Source of the DNA: Amoebophrya sp. A120
Taxonomy: Eukaryota > Sar > Dinophyceae > Syndiniales > Amoebophryaceae
Length of the DNA stretch: 64,000 nucleotides
Assembly (NCBI GenBank): GCA_905178155.1
Contig: CAJINV010000014.1
Location: 1,315,242-1,379,241, forward strand
Direction of reading: 5' to 3'
Positions 37,922 through 48,900 of the stretch are shown piece by piece. Both the position numbers and the translations under genes were made by a program. Position 1 is the stretch's first letter, and each line of letters opens with the position of its first letter. The notes beneath the pieces were generated by a model. That model did no database searches. It was not told the origin of the DNA and worked only from the letters and a program-made list of their open reading frames with translations.

Positions 37922-39213
37922 AGCGAGCTGGAAATAAGCAGCGGCGGCGACCGATGGCGGTGGTGGGAAGGAACGTCGGCTACTACGTATAGTACGACGT
38001 GCTGTGAAATAAATCCCGGAGCGGAACAAGCCACCTAATTTTTGGAAAGAAGGAACAAGCGACGTAAGTTCTTGTTTAAGCGACAAAAATGTTGGCGGTA
38101 GGCTAGCAACAGCGGGAAACAGTAGAAGACCAAGCTCCTCTCCCTCAACACCCTCAGCTGCTGCAACGACGTTTACGGGCGACAGAACCAGCACGGCGAT
38201 GAGGCCGCGGCTGGGAAAGGGAATTCGAGTTCCACAATCAGAGAGCAGTGGGGTCGGTTGGGCTCGCGCGCGATGTGAAAAATGTCCGCGCGTCGAAAGG
38301 TGGCTGCGGGGGTGGTGCGCACGCTAGGAAGTAGAGTGCAGAACCAGAGGACGGGGACGTCCCGGACGAAATGCAGCAAGCGAAACGAGCAAAGGCAAAC
38401 TAATGCCAATCCACTCGGCGAAGGAAATTCGGAAAGAACCCGGCCCACCCTGTCCCGTCCCGACGCGGCCCGGGCCCGGCGGAGAGGACGCGACGGTCGC
38501 ACTTGAAGCCGGCGGGGGAACTGCGGCTAATAGATGAGGGAGTGCGCGGCTTGTGTCTTTGTTCAGGCGTTGATCGATGGTGCCGCCAGCCTTTGAAAAG
38601 GGCGCTGAAAATATATTCGGGCGGAAGACTGGGAAAACGAAAACGAAGGACCACAACCGTGCTACCGGGGAATGCAGAGGTGGTTATCCCCTGGACGGGA
38701 AAGGGTCCAGGAAATACATGGAATGTTTCGTCAAGCGACTACGACATGTTTTATTGTTGAGAGAGACGCAAAAATCAAAATCTTGTACCTCCAGCGACTT
38801 CTATGCGAATACGACTTTTTTTCAGACTGCCAGTATCATGGCAAGCAACTGCATCATGATAAATACAGACGCGATCTCTACTAGTATTCGAACCTTGGGA
38901 GGACGACCCACCGAGCAGAAAAATGCTCGAGAGGGACGCAAAGGCTCCGTCATCCGTGTTTGTGTGTTCCGACAATAAAGCATTTCTTTTTCGTTCTCTT
39001 TTTCATCACCACGATTTTGGTGTGTGGCCTCAACACAATTTTGATGTGTGGCCTTGATGGTGGGCCGCGCAGTTTTCCGAGACCTTCTGAATGTAGGCAC
39101 GCAGTAGTGAAGTTCAAAATGATCGCAAATAGAAATATCGACACTCAGTAAATTGATCTGATTTTATTAATTTAAGAGCAACGTTGAGCAATTCCAATTT
39201 ACCAGACGAGCAA
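37922..39213. other. Intergenic region
   Basis: About 1.3 kb. The first 700 nt are GC-rich and may be 3' UTR. A tandem pair of TTTTGGTGTGTGGCCT-like units lies at about 39014-39055. No gene is supported; frames here are short and overlap on both strands. Confidence 0.5.
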
Positions 39214-41303
39214 ATGGAGGCTGAACACGAGCTGCAACGTGCCGCTGACGTTACCCCGAATGCTAATGAGCGAAAAATCCGCGACTCCGACACCGACTCA
39301 ACGTCAACATTCTCTGCCTCTGCTCCACCTGCCCCCAGGATGGCTACAGTTGACAGCACGAAAGAAGAAATCCAAACTAGAGACAAGAAGCGCACTGGAC
39401 GAGAGAAGAAGGAGAAGAAAAACAAAAAAGCGGTCGAGGATGTTCTGTGCGTTCCCGTTTCAATCAACGATGCCACCTGCCCGCTCTGCTTCGAGATCAT
39501 AGCGGGGCCTGTGTACGAGGCGACTTGTTGCGGAAAATTGGCCTGCGAGGGCTGCGCGATCGATTGCGTTTCAACGCGTAGAAGCAGCTGCTTCAATTGC
39601 CGCCAGAGTGCACCAGATGATAACGTGAACATCTTCGGTGGCGGTACCGGTAGTACTGGCAAAGAGGACGAGAAGTCTAGTGCTGATTCGTGTTTTACCT
39701 TCCGCCAAAACGAGTTCGCGACCCGGATGTTTCGGCAAGGGAAAGTAAAATGCAAAAAATGCAGGAAGAAGGTAACTCTGATCGTTTCGTTACGTCTTAG
39801 AAATGACGATCATCAAGAAACTAGGCGGCCTTTAATTCAGGAGCGACTGATCATGTTTTTTATCTTTTGGCGGCGAAAAATGAAAATCGTTGGCCAAAAA
39901 TTCAAATTTGTCATGGTGAAGGTACCTCTGAAAGACTTCCAGCAGCACTCAAAACCGAAAGAACACTACTGGTACTGGGACGGGCTTCATCGGAAAAATT
40001 ACGTCTGCCCGCACGCAAACTTGCAGTGCCCCTACAACTGTGGATTTACCGGTGAGCTTGACGACCTGAAGATGCATATTGCGAAGGATTGCCCAATGGT
40101 AGTTATAATGCTTGAGCGCGATCGCTTTCGCTGATGATCTTCCATCGTGCTGGCTTTCGTCAGTACTCATAGCGAGAAATATGGAGATACACGATGCAAA
40201 AACTGGGCAGATGTACTAGGTGTAGGAGCGCAGTCTCGACATTAAGTACCATTTTGACCATGCATGATGTTTGTTGACTTTGAAAACATACTATACATCA
40301 ACAGGGCTTTCGTACTCACGACAAGAAGGCTTTAGAAATGTGTGGTGGCGGAGCAGGCCTTGCGCGTTCTGTTAAGATTATCTGCAATTTGCTTACCGTC
40401 GGGCCCGGGATGAGTCCTATCGATCCGCTCGATTTCCTTCTGGCTCTGAATCACGCCGGCGTCCGATTGACTAGCAGTATTTTTTCCAAGTTGGTTTTGC
40501 GGCCGCCGGATAAAAGCTGTATTTATTACCAGAGGTATGGGGAGCATTACCAGAGCGCGTACGTGGACCTCGAGCAAGAGCATCGGCTGAGTGGAACAAC
40601 CGCAGACCCGCAGAGCACGCCGGTCCTGGTTGGTTCTTCGTCCTGGATGGCGGACAAGTGCCCGGAAATGTTCCAGCTGCGTTCCTACCTTGCAGAGGAA
40701 AAGTACTCGGCGGGCATTCTTGCCTTGCGTGACGGAGGAGACACGCACGCCCCACCACGTCGGCGCGACATGTATCGTTCTGTGTTGCAATCGCTCGTCG
40801 TTGACTCGTACAACCTGAGCGACCCCGATGATCGGCCAGACCCATCGACGCTCCAGCCCGTCAAACAAACCATACGCCTCCCCATCCCGCCTAATAAACC
40901 TTCCACGCCGGCTGGGAACAACTCTGAATATAATGAGCATCAATTTCAATCCCTGAACGTCAACAACGTCGTCTTCAAAGAGATCCAGACTTGGCAGATA
41001 GTGTCGCTGCCGCGAAATGTAGAAGTTAATCCGTCTGGTGGAGGTGCTGCAACTGGAACTGCCACTGCGACTGCGTCTCGTCCCATGTCTCCTTCTTTGC
41101 TGCAACTGCCAGAGGCCGACGACCCGGCTGAGGACCAGGCGCGCATCTCGTCCGACGCCACATCACAAGCGACATTCACTTCAGCAGATCAACATCATGA
41201 AGGCTACTACACACCTTCTGCTCCGCGATCGCGTAGCCGAAGCCCACGTCGCGATCGCGCAGCCGAAGCCCGCGCAGCCGAAGAACAAGGAGCCGGCTGC
41301 TAG
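39214..41303 (+). CDS. RING plus TRAF-type zinc-finger protein, paralog 1
   Basis: Exons 39214-39771, 39922-40098 and 40305-41303 give 577 residues; an in-frame stop at 39154 supports ATG 39214. A RING-like Cys cluster has C89-x2-C92, C105/C106, C111-x2-C114, C126-x2-C129, with GK before C111 (CCGKLACEGC). A TRAF-type zinc finger follows across the first intron: VKCKKCRKK / VPLKDFQQHS...CPHANLQCPYNCGF...LKMHIAKDCP. The C-terminal part has a conserved helical region and an RS-rich tail (SRSRSPRRDR). The first intron (150 nt) keeps the frame if retained, but its removal matches paralog 2, which lacks it. The second intron is shared with paralog 2 at the same codon. An E3 ubiquitin ligase or TRAF-like adaptor is likely; substrates are unknown. 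Confidence 0.8.
39768..39924 (+). other. Paralog-specific intron flanked by direct repeats
   Basis: Intron 39772-39921 (GTAACT...GAAG) is bordered by GAAGGTAACTCTG on the left and GAAGGTACCTCTG on the right, a near-perfect 13-bp direct repeat. It is absent from the paralog at 42.9-49.6 kb, so it is a gain in this gene or a loss in the other. Unlike the introners it has no clear TIR and is GT-AG. Confidence 0.75.
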
Positions 41304-42921
41304 GTGGTAAAAGAACTTAGCGTAGTTCAGTTCTGACGGAGAAGTGAAAACAAGCAGTCTAACCTACTTACAAGAACTCTCTTCACCAACACCAAGTCCA
41401 AGTCGCAAAAATGTAAACGCGTTTTCAGTGCCTTTGCTTATAGTCTGGTAACCAAAGCGTGCGCAAGCGCTCATCCATCGCAAACGCAGCGCGAAGGCTT
41501 TGCCGTTGCCATATGGGAGGAACTCGGGGGTATGCAATCACTGGAAAAATCGGGCATTATCAAGTGTGTTTTGCCTTCAGAAAGCGGATCGGGCAGAATT
41601 TGTGGGAATTTTCCCGAAAGCAACCAAAACAGCAATTACCAAGTGGGAAAAGGGTAAAAAATAGCAGTTTTGCAGCTCCGCCCGGTCTGAATCTGAAAAA
41701 AGATTGTGGCATTTTCGGCAAGGGCCGGCGGTGTGATGCGTTTTATAGCGGAAAATGCGTCACCTCCGGGCAGCTCCAGCCGCTTGAAAATTGAAAAAAA
41801 GCGCTGAAAAAATGCAATTTTTCGCAGCATACAAGCGGCCGACAAAATTTACCGATTTTCTGCAGTCCCCGGAAGCCGCTTGGAAATAGAAAATGACAAT
41901 TTTTGCTGAAATAGCAAAAGCCGCTTGGAAATTGCCGCTCCAAGACGGTTTTTCAAATTGTCACACGGCCCACACCGTCGAGATTGGACGAAAAAAAAAC
42001 AACTACTAAGCCTGCGGAGGTGTGTCACACGGGCACGGTTTTCGTCCTCTCTGAGGGTCGCGAAATGAGATCTCCTCCCGCTTAGAAATGCCCGATCTGG
42101 GTGGCCCAAAAGGGCAGCCGGAAATGAAGAAAATTGCATGACTTTTCAAAATTTGTGTATTTTACCTGGCCACATACCTTCCTGGCCAGGTGGCCAGTTT
42201 GTCATGCAGGGGGCGAGAAAGGATGCCCCGCTGCGAAATAGCAATCCGGATTTCGCCTTCAATGCTTATCGCAGGAGCCTGCGATAAGCTTTGAATGCGA
42301 ATCCGGAAGCCCCCGATGGCCCGCGATAGATGGCGTTTTTACTTTCCAGCGATAGTGGGATTCTAATTAAAAAGAAATGGTGGTGGCAGCCGCGCGGCTG
42401 GTTAGGCTTTCGCGCTGGTTAGATTTTCGCGCACGCTTTTGGTTACCAATATCGCCCTCCGGGCGCGACCTTCATATTAGCTATTTTCCAAGCTGTAAAA
42501 GCCTTTTTGGAAAATGAAATGTCGAGATCAACTCAACTGGACATATGAGCTGCAAGGCAATGAATTGAACAGAAAATAAATGGTACTGGTCTGGATTGTG
42601 CTGCGGCGTGGACGAATTTTAGAGAGAATTGCTACGGATGGGGATGTTCATGTGGTTCCTGCACCAGGACCAGGAGCAGCTACTGCTGGTTCTTGCACGC
42701 CATTTATGTGTTTGATGTTGATGTTGCCTAGACTATTGTAACAAGTAGTAAATAATTGCGTCGAGCTGCATTCTGCTTCTCCAAACCAGAGCTGCTAGCG
42801 ACAACTCCTTCCTCGCTTCTTGTGCGGGAGCTGACGACGATGTATTTATTGTGTTTACTTTTCCAAAACAAATACGAAGAAAATCGAAAGTCGCGGTCAA
42901 TAAATTAGAATTCTTGGCAAC
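41304..42921. other. Intergenic region between the RING-TRAF paralogs
   Basis: It holds the 1-kb TIR element at 41447-42447. The remaining AT-rich 470 nt before 42922 presumably contain the promoter of paralog 2. No gene is supported. Confidence 0.5.
41447..42447. mobile_element. Candidate non-autonomous DNA element with terminal inverted repeats
   Basis: GGTAACCAAAGCGTGCGC at 41447-41464 is inverted at 42429-42447 (GCGCACGCTTTTGGTTACC, one extra T). The 1-kb interior has no coding capacity. It contains repeats of the type GCCGCTTGGAAAT at about 41875-41935, a CCTGGCCA hairpin at about 42168-42192 and a strong hairpin at about 42258-42290 (GCTTATCGCAGG inverted). No clear TSD was found, so a MITE-like origin is inferred. 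Confidence 0.6.
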
Positions 42922-45900
42922 ATGCAGTCGAAAGGAAAAACATGCCCTTTAGCACCAGCCGCGCCGTCTTCATCTGCTTCCGCAAGCAGCGGAGTAGGAG
43001 TAGCAAGTGGCGGCAAAAAGGGATCATTTGGAAAGCACATGCACGAAGGCGTCGACTTCGGCGCCATGCACTCTCAGTCGAAAGGGCAGTTTCCACCTCC
43101 TCTTGTAAACCCGATGTCGTTCTCTTCGGTTTCCGCCGCAAGCAGTGGTGGCAAGGGCAAAGGGCTTAGATTCGGCAGGGTAACAATACCAGTACCTGCG
43201 CTGTCGCAGGGACAATCACGCTCACACCGCCTACCGTTGGGTGGTACAATCACGTTCACATCCGCTACCGCGACCAGTAAAGGAGACAGCGAACAAAGGG
43301 CGAGGACCATCGCGCCCGCGGTGTCGTTCAGTGCTGTCCTACCTGCTGCAGGAACGCTCACGACTCCCAACAAAACGTGCGCACTTGCCGCAGCTTCCAG
43401 CACGCCCGACGAGCTGTGTTTTTCGCTCGATGAAGCGACTTGCCCAATCTGCTTCGAGATAATTTCTGGAACCGCGTTCGAGACGGAATGTTGCGGAAAG
43501 CTGACTTGTGAGAGTTGTGCTCAGGACTGCAGAATAGCGACTTCCTGCTTTCATTGCCGCCGGAACAGCAAAATCCCCGATGGGGATGGTATCCAGTTCA
43601 AGTTTCGGAAAAGCCACTTCGCAACCCGCATGTTTCGGCAAATGAAAGTGAACTGCAAGGAATGCAGCAGCGAGCTGGCGCTGAAGGATTTGGAGAGCCA
43701 CATGCACCCGAAAGGGCACTACTTTGGGTTCTTGCGCGAGAGTTCGAGGGATGCAGCCGTCTGCCCCTACGCAAGGTGGAAATGCCCGCATTCAGTTGAC
43801 GGCTGTGGGTTCGCCGGGGGACGTCTAAGCGAACTGAAGACGCACCTGGCGAAGGGCTGTACGAAGGTACTGACCACTGTACTTCATGCACTACTTGTGC
43901 TCGTCCTCCAGCACCAGCACGAACATAGATTGTATATAATTCCACGTTCTACAACAGAAGAATATACGCTTACCGGTAAGGTCGTACCCGACTTCTCTAT
44001 TGACATAAGGTTAGAAACTTTAAATTTTGATTTTGATTTATCAATGCGACAGACCACTACACGTTGTACATTACAGGGGTTTCGCAAGCACGACGCGAAG
44101 ACTCTGGAAATTTGTGGCGGAGAAGACGGGCTGATGCGATCCGTGAAAACGATCCACGGTTTCATTGCCGGAGCGAACCCCATATCCTGTGCAAAAGTAT
44201 CGTACTCGTATGAATGCAGGCCTTGCATTACCAAGGCAAATCTGCATTACAAATTTTATTTCTCATGCTGAGCATTACAAATTTTATTTCTCACGGAGCG
44301 GAGCTAAGCGACGGCTTAGGCAACGCGGAACACAGCGGCAACGAAAAAGAGGCACGAGAAGAACAAGGGGGCGCCAACGTAGCAAGTGCAGGAAGACAGC
44401 CAAGGACGGAGAGGCTGCTTCCACCTGAGACCCCGGCGGGACCCCCGCCGCACGCTGCGGCCCCCAAAACACCAGCGGGACCCCCGCTGTTTACCCCCCC
44501 ACCAAGAAACGACCACAGCCGAGGTAAGGGTCAACACGCGGCAGGGACCGCAGACGAGCAGCCGCACGCGAGCAACACAGAAGCGGAGGCGGCGGCAAGC
44601 GAGGTGGTCGAGTGGATCAAACTGCTGATCGGGCTTGACGCGTCGAACTACTACAACAACATCAGTTTGCCGAGCGCGGTCAGAGCCTACCGGCGCGGTC
44701 GACTCCACCCCGTCTACATCAAACTGATCCTGATGACGACTTGGCGGAAAGAAGTATACCTACGGAACGGCAAGGTATACGGCCTCGTGACGCGACATCG
44801 GGAGCTCATCCAAGGCGCCGTAGAAACGATGCTCGCGGGGGTCATCCTCTACATGAGCGGCGTTGAAAAAGTAGCAAAATACCTCGAGAGCTGCTTCGGA
44901 GAGGACGGGCGAGTACTCGTGAAGAAGATCGAAGGGGAGACGCACAAGCTGAGGCGAGAAATAAAGCGCGAATACGGGGCGCCAGACCTGGACACCACTT
45001 TCGCCGACTACAAACCGGAGGAAATCGACGAGGTATGGTTTGACCCGGTCACAGCGGGCGGCACCACCACGGGATACCGCAGAACAGTGACAACGCAGAA
45101 AAGGGGCAGAAACCCGGGACAAACGGTGACGAATTTCATCGACGGAAAACTCCGGAAAGAACCGGGCGCGGACAACCCGAAACAAAGTTCCGCGCTTCAG
45201 TTCGTCGACGACGGAAGTCTAAGCCTGCGCTTCAGGTCTGCAGACCTGGAGCATGTTCTGACGCTGTTGGCAAACGTGAAAGAAAGCTACGAAGCGGTCT
45301 ATCGCTCGGAAGGACAATTTTTAGCACCGACAAAGTGCGAATTTGTCACCAACGCGAACCCCGAACAGGCGAGAAGGATACGAGAGAAGTTCAACCCCTT
45401 CGGGATAGAGTTTGAAAAGAAGAAAGAAACGCGGACTCTCGGTATCACGATCTCACTGCGGAGCATAGAAGACCAGAGGAGGGCAATTCGGGCCCAGGTG
45501 CGGAAAGCAATCGGAGCCGCGCAGCACCGTGTAGCGGTCGCGCAGAGTATGCAGAAAACAATGTCCGGCGAGGAGTTGAGGTTAGCTATTCAGACCTTCT
45601 ACATGGCAGCGCTTATCTACAGACTCCCGGTCATGCACGTGATCTGTACGAAAGAGGACTGGTCAGAGCTCCTAGCCGACATGTCAATATGCATCGCGAC
45701 ATCGCTCGGATTCAAGTGGGAAGATCTGCCGAAGTTGGCGGAGCTCACGGACACAACGGATGACACTTTCTACAGAGTAATCTTTAGCGAGAACCTGCTA
45801 GGGCTACTCGACCCGTACACGCTCGGCATCAAGGGACTACGGGGCTCGGCGCAGAGCGGCTACCTGACCGACCCAAACAAGATGCTGAAATGGGCAACGT

Positions 45901-48900
45901 ATCCAGTCTCGGTACATGGAGAAGGATTCGCAGGGATGTCCGACGCAGACATCGACGACCTGGAGGACAGACAGGACGCAGACGCCGCATTAATCGCGGC
46001 CGCCACGGACGGGGCAGCGACGAGGCTACCGCCGTCGAGCGACTTGCGAGCAGAGGGCTTCATCCCAGACAGAAGCGACCAAGGCTCCGAGCGGTCGCAG
46101 AGAGTAGACAGCCGCGCAAGCGTCTACTTGTGGTCAACCGGTGACGGGGAAGGACTAGTCTGCACGGCGCGGATGAAAAACTCTGCAACCGAGATCCGCA
46201 TACCCCTCCAGTGCAGGACCAAGAGCACACACCTGAAGACCGAGGTAAGGAAGAAGGAGCAGCGATTCCTCGCGTACGCGAACAACGTGATCTGGGCGAT
46301 GCCGATCCTGGCTGCAAACCTGGCGGGGCCGACACCGCGCGACACTCTCATCATCCACCTACAAAGCTACAGCGCCCTTCTTCAAGCGACACGCGGACCG
46401 ATGAGACAGAAACAAGGAATCCACCTAGACTTGGTTGAAAAGATCGAGGACTTGCAAGGACTCGGACACCGGGTCGTCAAAGGTGGAAGCAGCGAAGCGA
46501 GGACACTCGACGCGACGCGCCAAATCTCGGAAATCGACCTGCAGCACATAAACTTGGCAGGACACGACAAGGCAGCGGAGTGGCTTCGCTTCGACTTTGG
46601 AGACGAAGCGCTACCGGGAATCCCCCCCGTGGTAGAGTGGCCACCAATGTCGATGAGAGAGAGAGCGGAATACCTAGCAAAAGCGTTGGAAGGTGTCGTA
46701 GTGCGGACACGAGCAGAAGAGGCACACCCCAGAGAGGAAGAGGTCGCAGGAGGCGCACAGGCAACGCAGGGACAGGAGAGCGAGGAGGTGGGAGCCCCAC
46801 CGACACCGCGCCAGCTGTTCAGCACCCCACAAAACGTAAGCAGTAGGCAGGAGGCGACAGCAAGCCAAAACGGCGAACAGAGCCCAAGCGAGAGAAGGCG
46901 GCGGAGCGCAGAAGCAGGCGCACAACAGCCGCACGGAGACGGCGAGAAGAAGAGCAACAGCTCCCCGGAAGCCGACAAGGCAAGCGCGGAAGAGCCCGCC
47001 GGGGGGAAGCCAGAGGGCGACAAAGACGGAAGAAAACCGGACGAGCCCAAACAAGAAACGGGCGGAGAAGAGCAGCCACAAAGACCGGAAGGCAAAAACA
47101 CGACTACCGGAAACGAGAGGGCGGAGCCAATTCGAAGCCAACCGGAGAGCGCGGAGGTAGACGACGAAGAGGGGGCGAGAGTCAGAAACGGCAAGCGACG
47201 CGAGTCGTCGCCAATCTGGAGACCACCGGCGAAAAAGCGGAAACCAGCCCACCTTTCGCAGTTCTTTAGCGCCGCGGACCTGCTCGGACCCCTAGGCGCG
47301 GAGGTCGCAGGCAACATCTTCGGCAGCTCCGCCAGCTCCTCGCGTCCGGCGCAGACGCAACAGCGGAACCCCCCCCCGACAAAACCCCCCCCAGGCTGAG
47401 AACCTCGGCAAGATCCTACCCTGCACCAGCCCCCCTCTGGCAGACGTGCGGCAGCCGACCGCTCGCAGCGTGCCTGCGGACGCCACCAAGAAGGGAAAGA
47501 GAAACGGAAGTGCCCCGCTACAGGCCTAACCCAGACCAACACGAGGAGCGGACGCTTTGAAAAAGACAGGGGCGGCTACAACTTGAAAAACTAAAAAAAA
47601 CAGCAGGAAAGAACACAGGTTCTACTGATAAGCAGGTCGATTTTTTTTGATAAGCTACGGAAGCTAAGTTTTCAAAAAAAAGAAGGAAAAACTTACAGCA
47701 GCCTTACAGGGAGCTAGTGAAGCCCACGCAACGGCGGGCGACAAAGCGCTGGAGTTCAACACCGGGGAACGGAAGCTGTTCCGGCGGAGGGAAAAAGAGA
47801 GAAGGAGGAAAAAAGTTGTATTTGAAATTTTTTTTGTTTTTGAAAAAACAAGATGGCTCGCGACTTGTTCGTCCCCCCCAGTAAAACAAACTTGGATCCC
47901 AAGTCCTCCTTGCACCGCAGCCGCGACGGAACGGGACGAAACAAGAGGGCCAGACGGGAAAAGAGAGAGAAAAAAACGGACAAAGAAAACAAGTCCGAGA
48001 TTCATACTCACCCCATGCGAGGCCACCTGTGCTAAAATTCCAATGGAATTTGGCCCAACATTGCCTGCGACCATGGACGTGAATAAACCCGCAAACTTTT
48101 CATATCCAGCAGTAATCCGCCGAACAGTCCCAGTACCCCCGGAGTAGCCCCCCCAACTACTCATCCGAGCCCATGATCCCACCTGTGCTTTGCACCAACA
48201 TTGGATCGGCTCTACATCCGCTTCCGGGGGGTGCAAATTGGTATCTGACCGACATTGTGCCAAGAGGAGGGCCTCCCCGGGACCGCCTGGCGAAAGCCTG
48301 CCATGGGTTTCACTGTCTACGGGTGGTGTTGCGGGTTAGCCTGGCGAAAGCCAAAAACCGGCAGAAAATGGGGCCACGGAGGCGTTCTTGCTGGACATTA
48401 CCAACATTTGCCCACGCAGAGCCGTCCTCTTGCCGGACACAACCAACATCTGTCCGAAACAGCCTAGGGCCAAGACGACGCCGTGAGGACGACCACAGGG
48501 GGTCCGTCTCAATGATGATGATGATGCTGAGGAAATTTGCAATGCATTTATACGAGTGCGATACTTTTGCAGTTCATACCCCATCCCCCCGGACGCGTTG
48601 ATGATGACGCTGTCGCATCTGTATCAAATGCAAAAATGTCTGGGTCTGGAAGAATGCTAATGCAACTTGTGATGCTACTTTTGGAATCTACAGAAAATCT
48701 GTATTGCTATTGCATGAACAGCAAAAGAGGTGTAATTCGTGCTACGCGGAGAGGGCATTTCTCATGCGGTATGAGCACGAGAAAGCCCTCGCAAAATCTC
48801 TGATGCTAGGGTATGCATCACAGACCTCATCGGTCATGCAAAATCTGCATGACAAATTCCTGCATTCTTCCAGACCCAGACATTTTTGCAATCCATAATC

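Larger units (their letters stand above)
44178..48583 (+). mobile_element. Introner 7 (family A), 4.4-kb composite with a retroelement inside
   Basis: The element covers 44183-48578. It starts TATCCTGTGCAAAAGTATCG and ends with the inverse arm CGATACTTTTGCAGTTCATA, flanked by CCCCA at 44178-44182 and 48579-48583. The outer 110 nt on the left and about 65 nt on the right are like the 145-150-nt family-A introners at 24.1 and 26.2 kb (ATGCATT.CAAATTTCCTCAGC is shared with introner 1, inverted at the right end). The remaining 4.2 kb hold a reverse-transcriptase-like frame. TCTCA at 44289-44293 and 48507-48511 may be the TSD of a nested insertion. Confidence 0.8.

Noticed and set aside
46382-47542. 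386-codon minus-strand frame opposite the RT tail
   Set aside because: Shadow of the GC-rich, low-complexity RT C-terminus; leucine/serine-rich with no domain.
47664-48263. 199-codon minus-strand frame after the RT gene
   Set aside because: It passes through A/T homopolymers of the retroelement 3' region; no domain.
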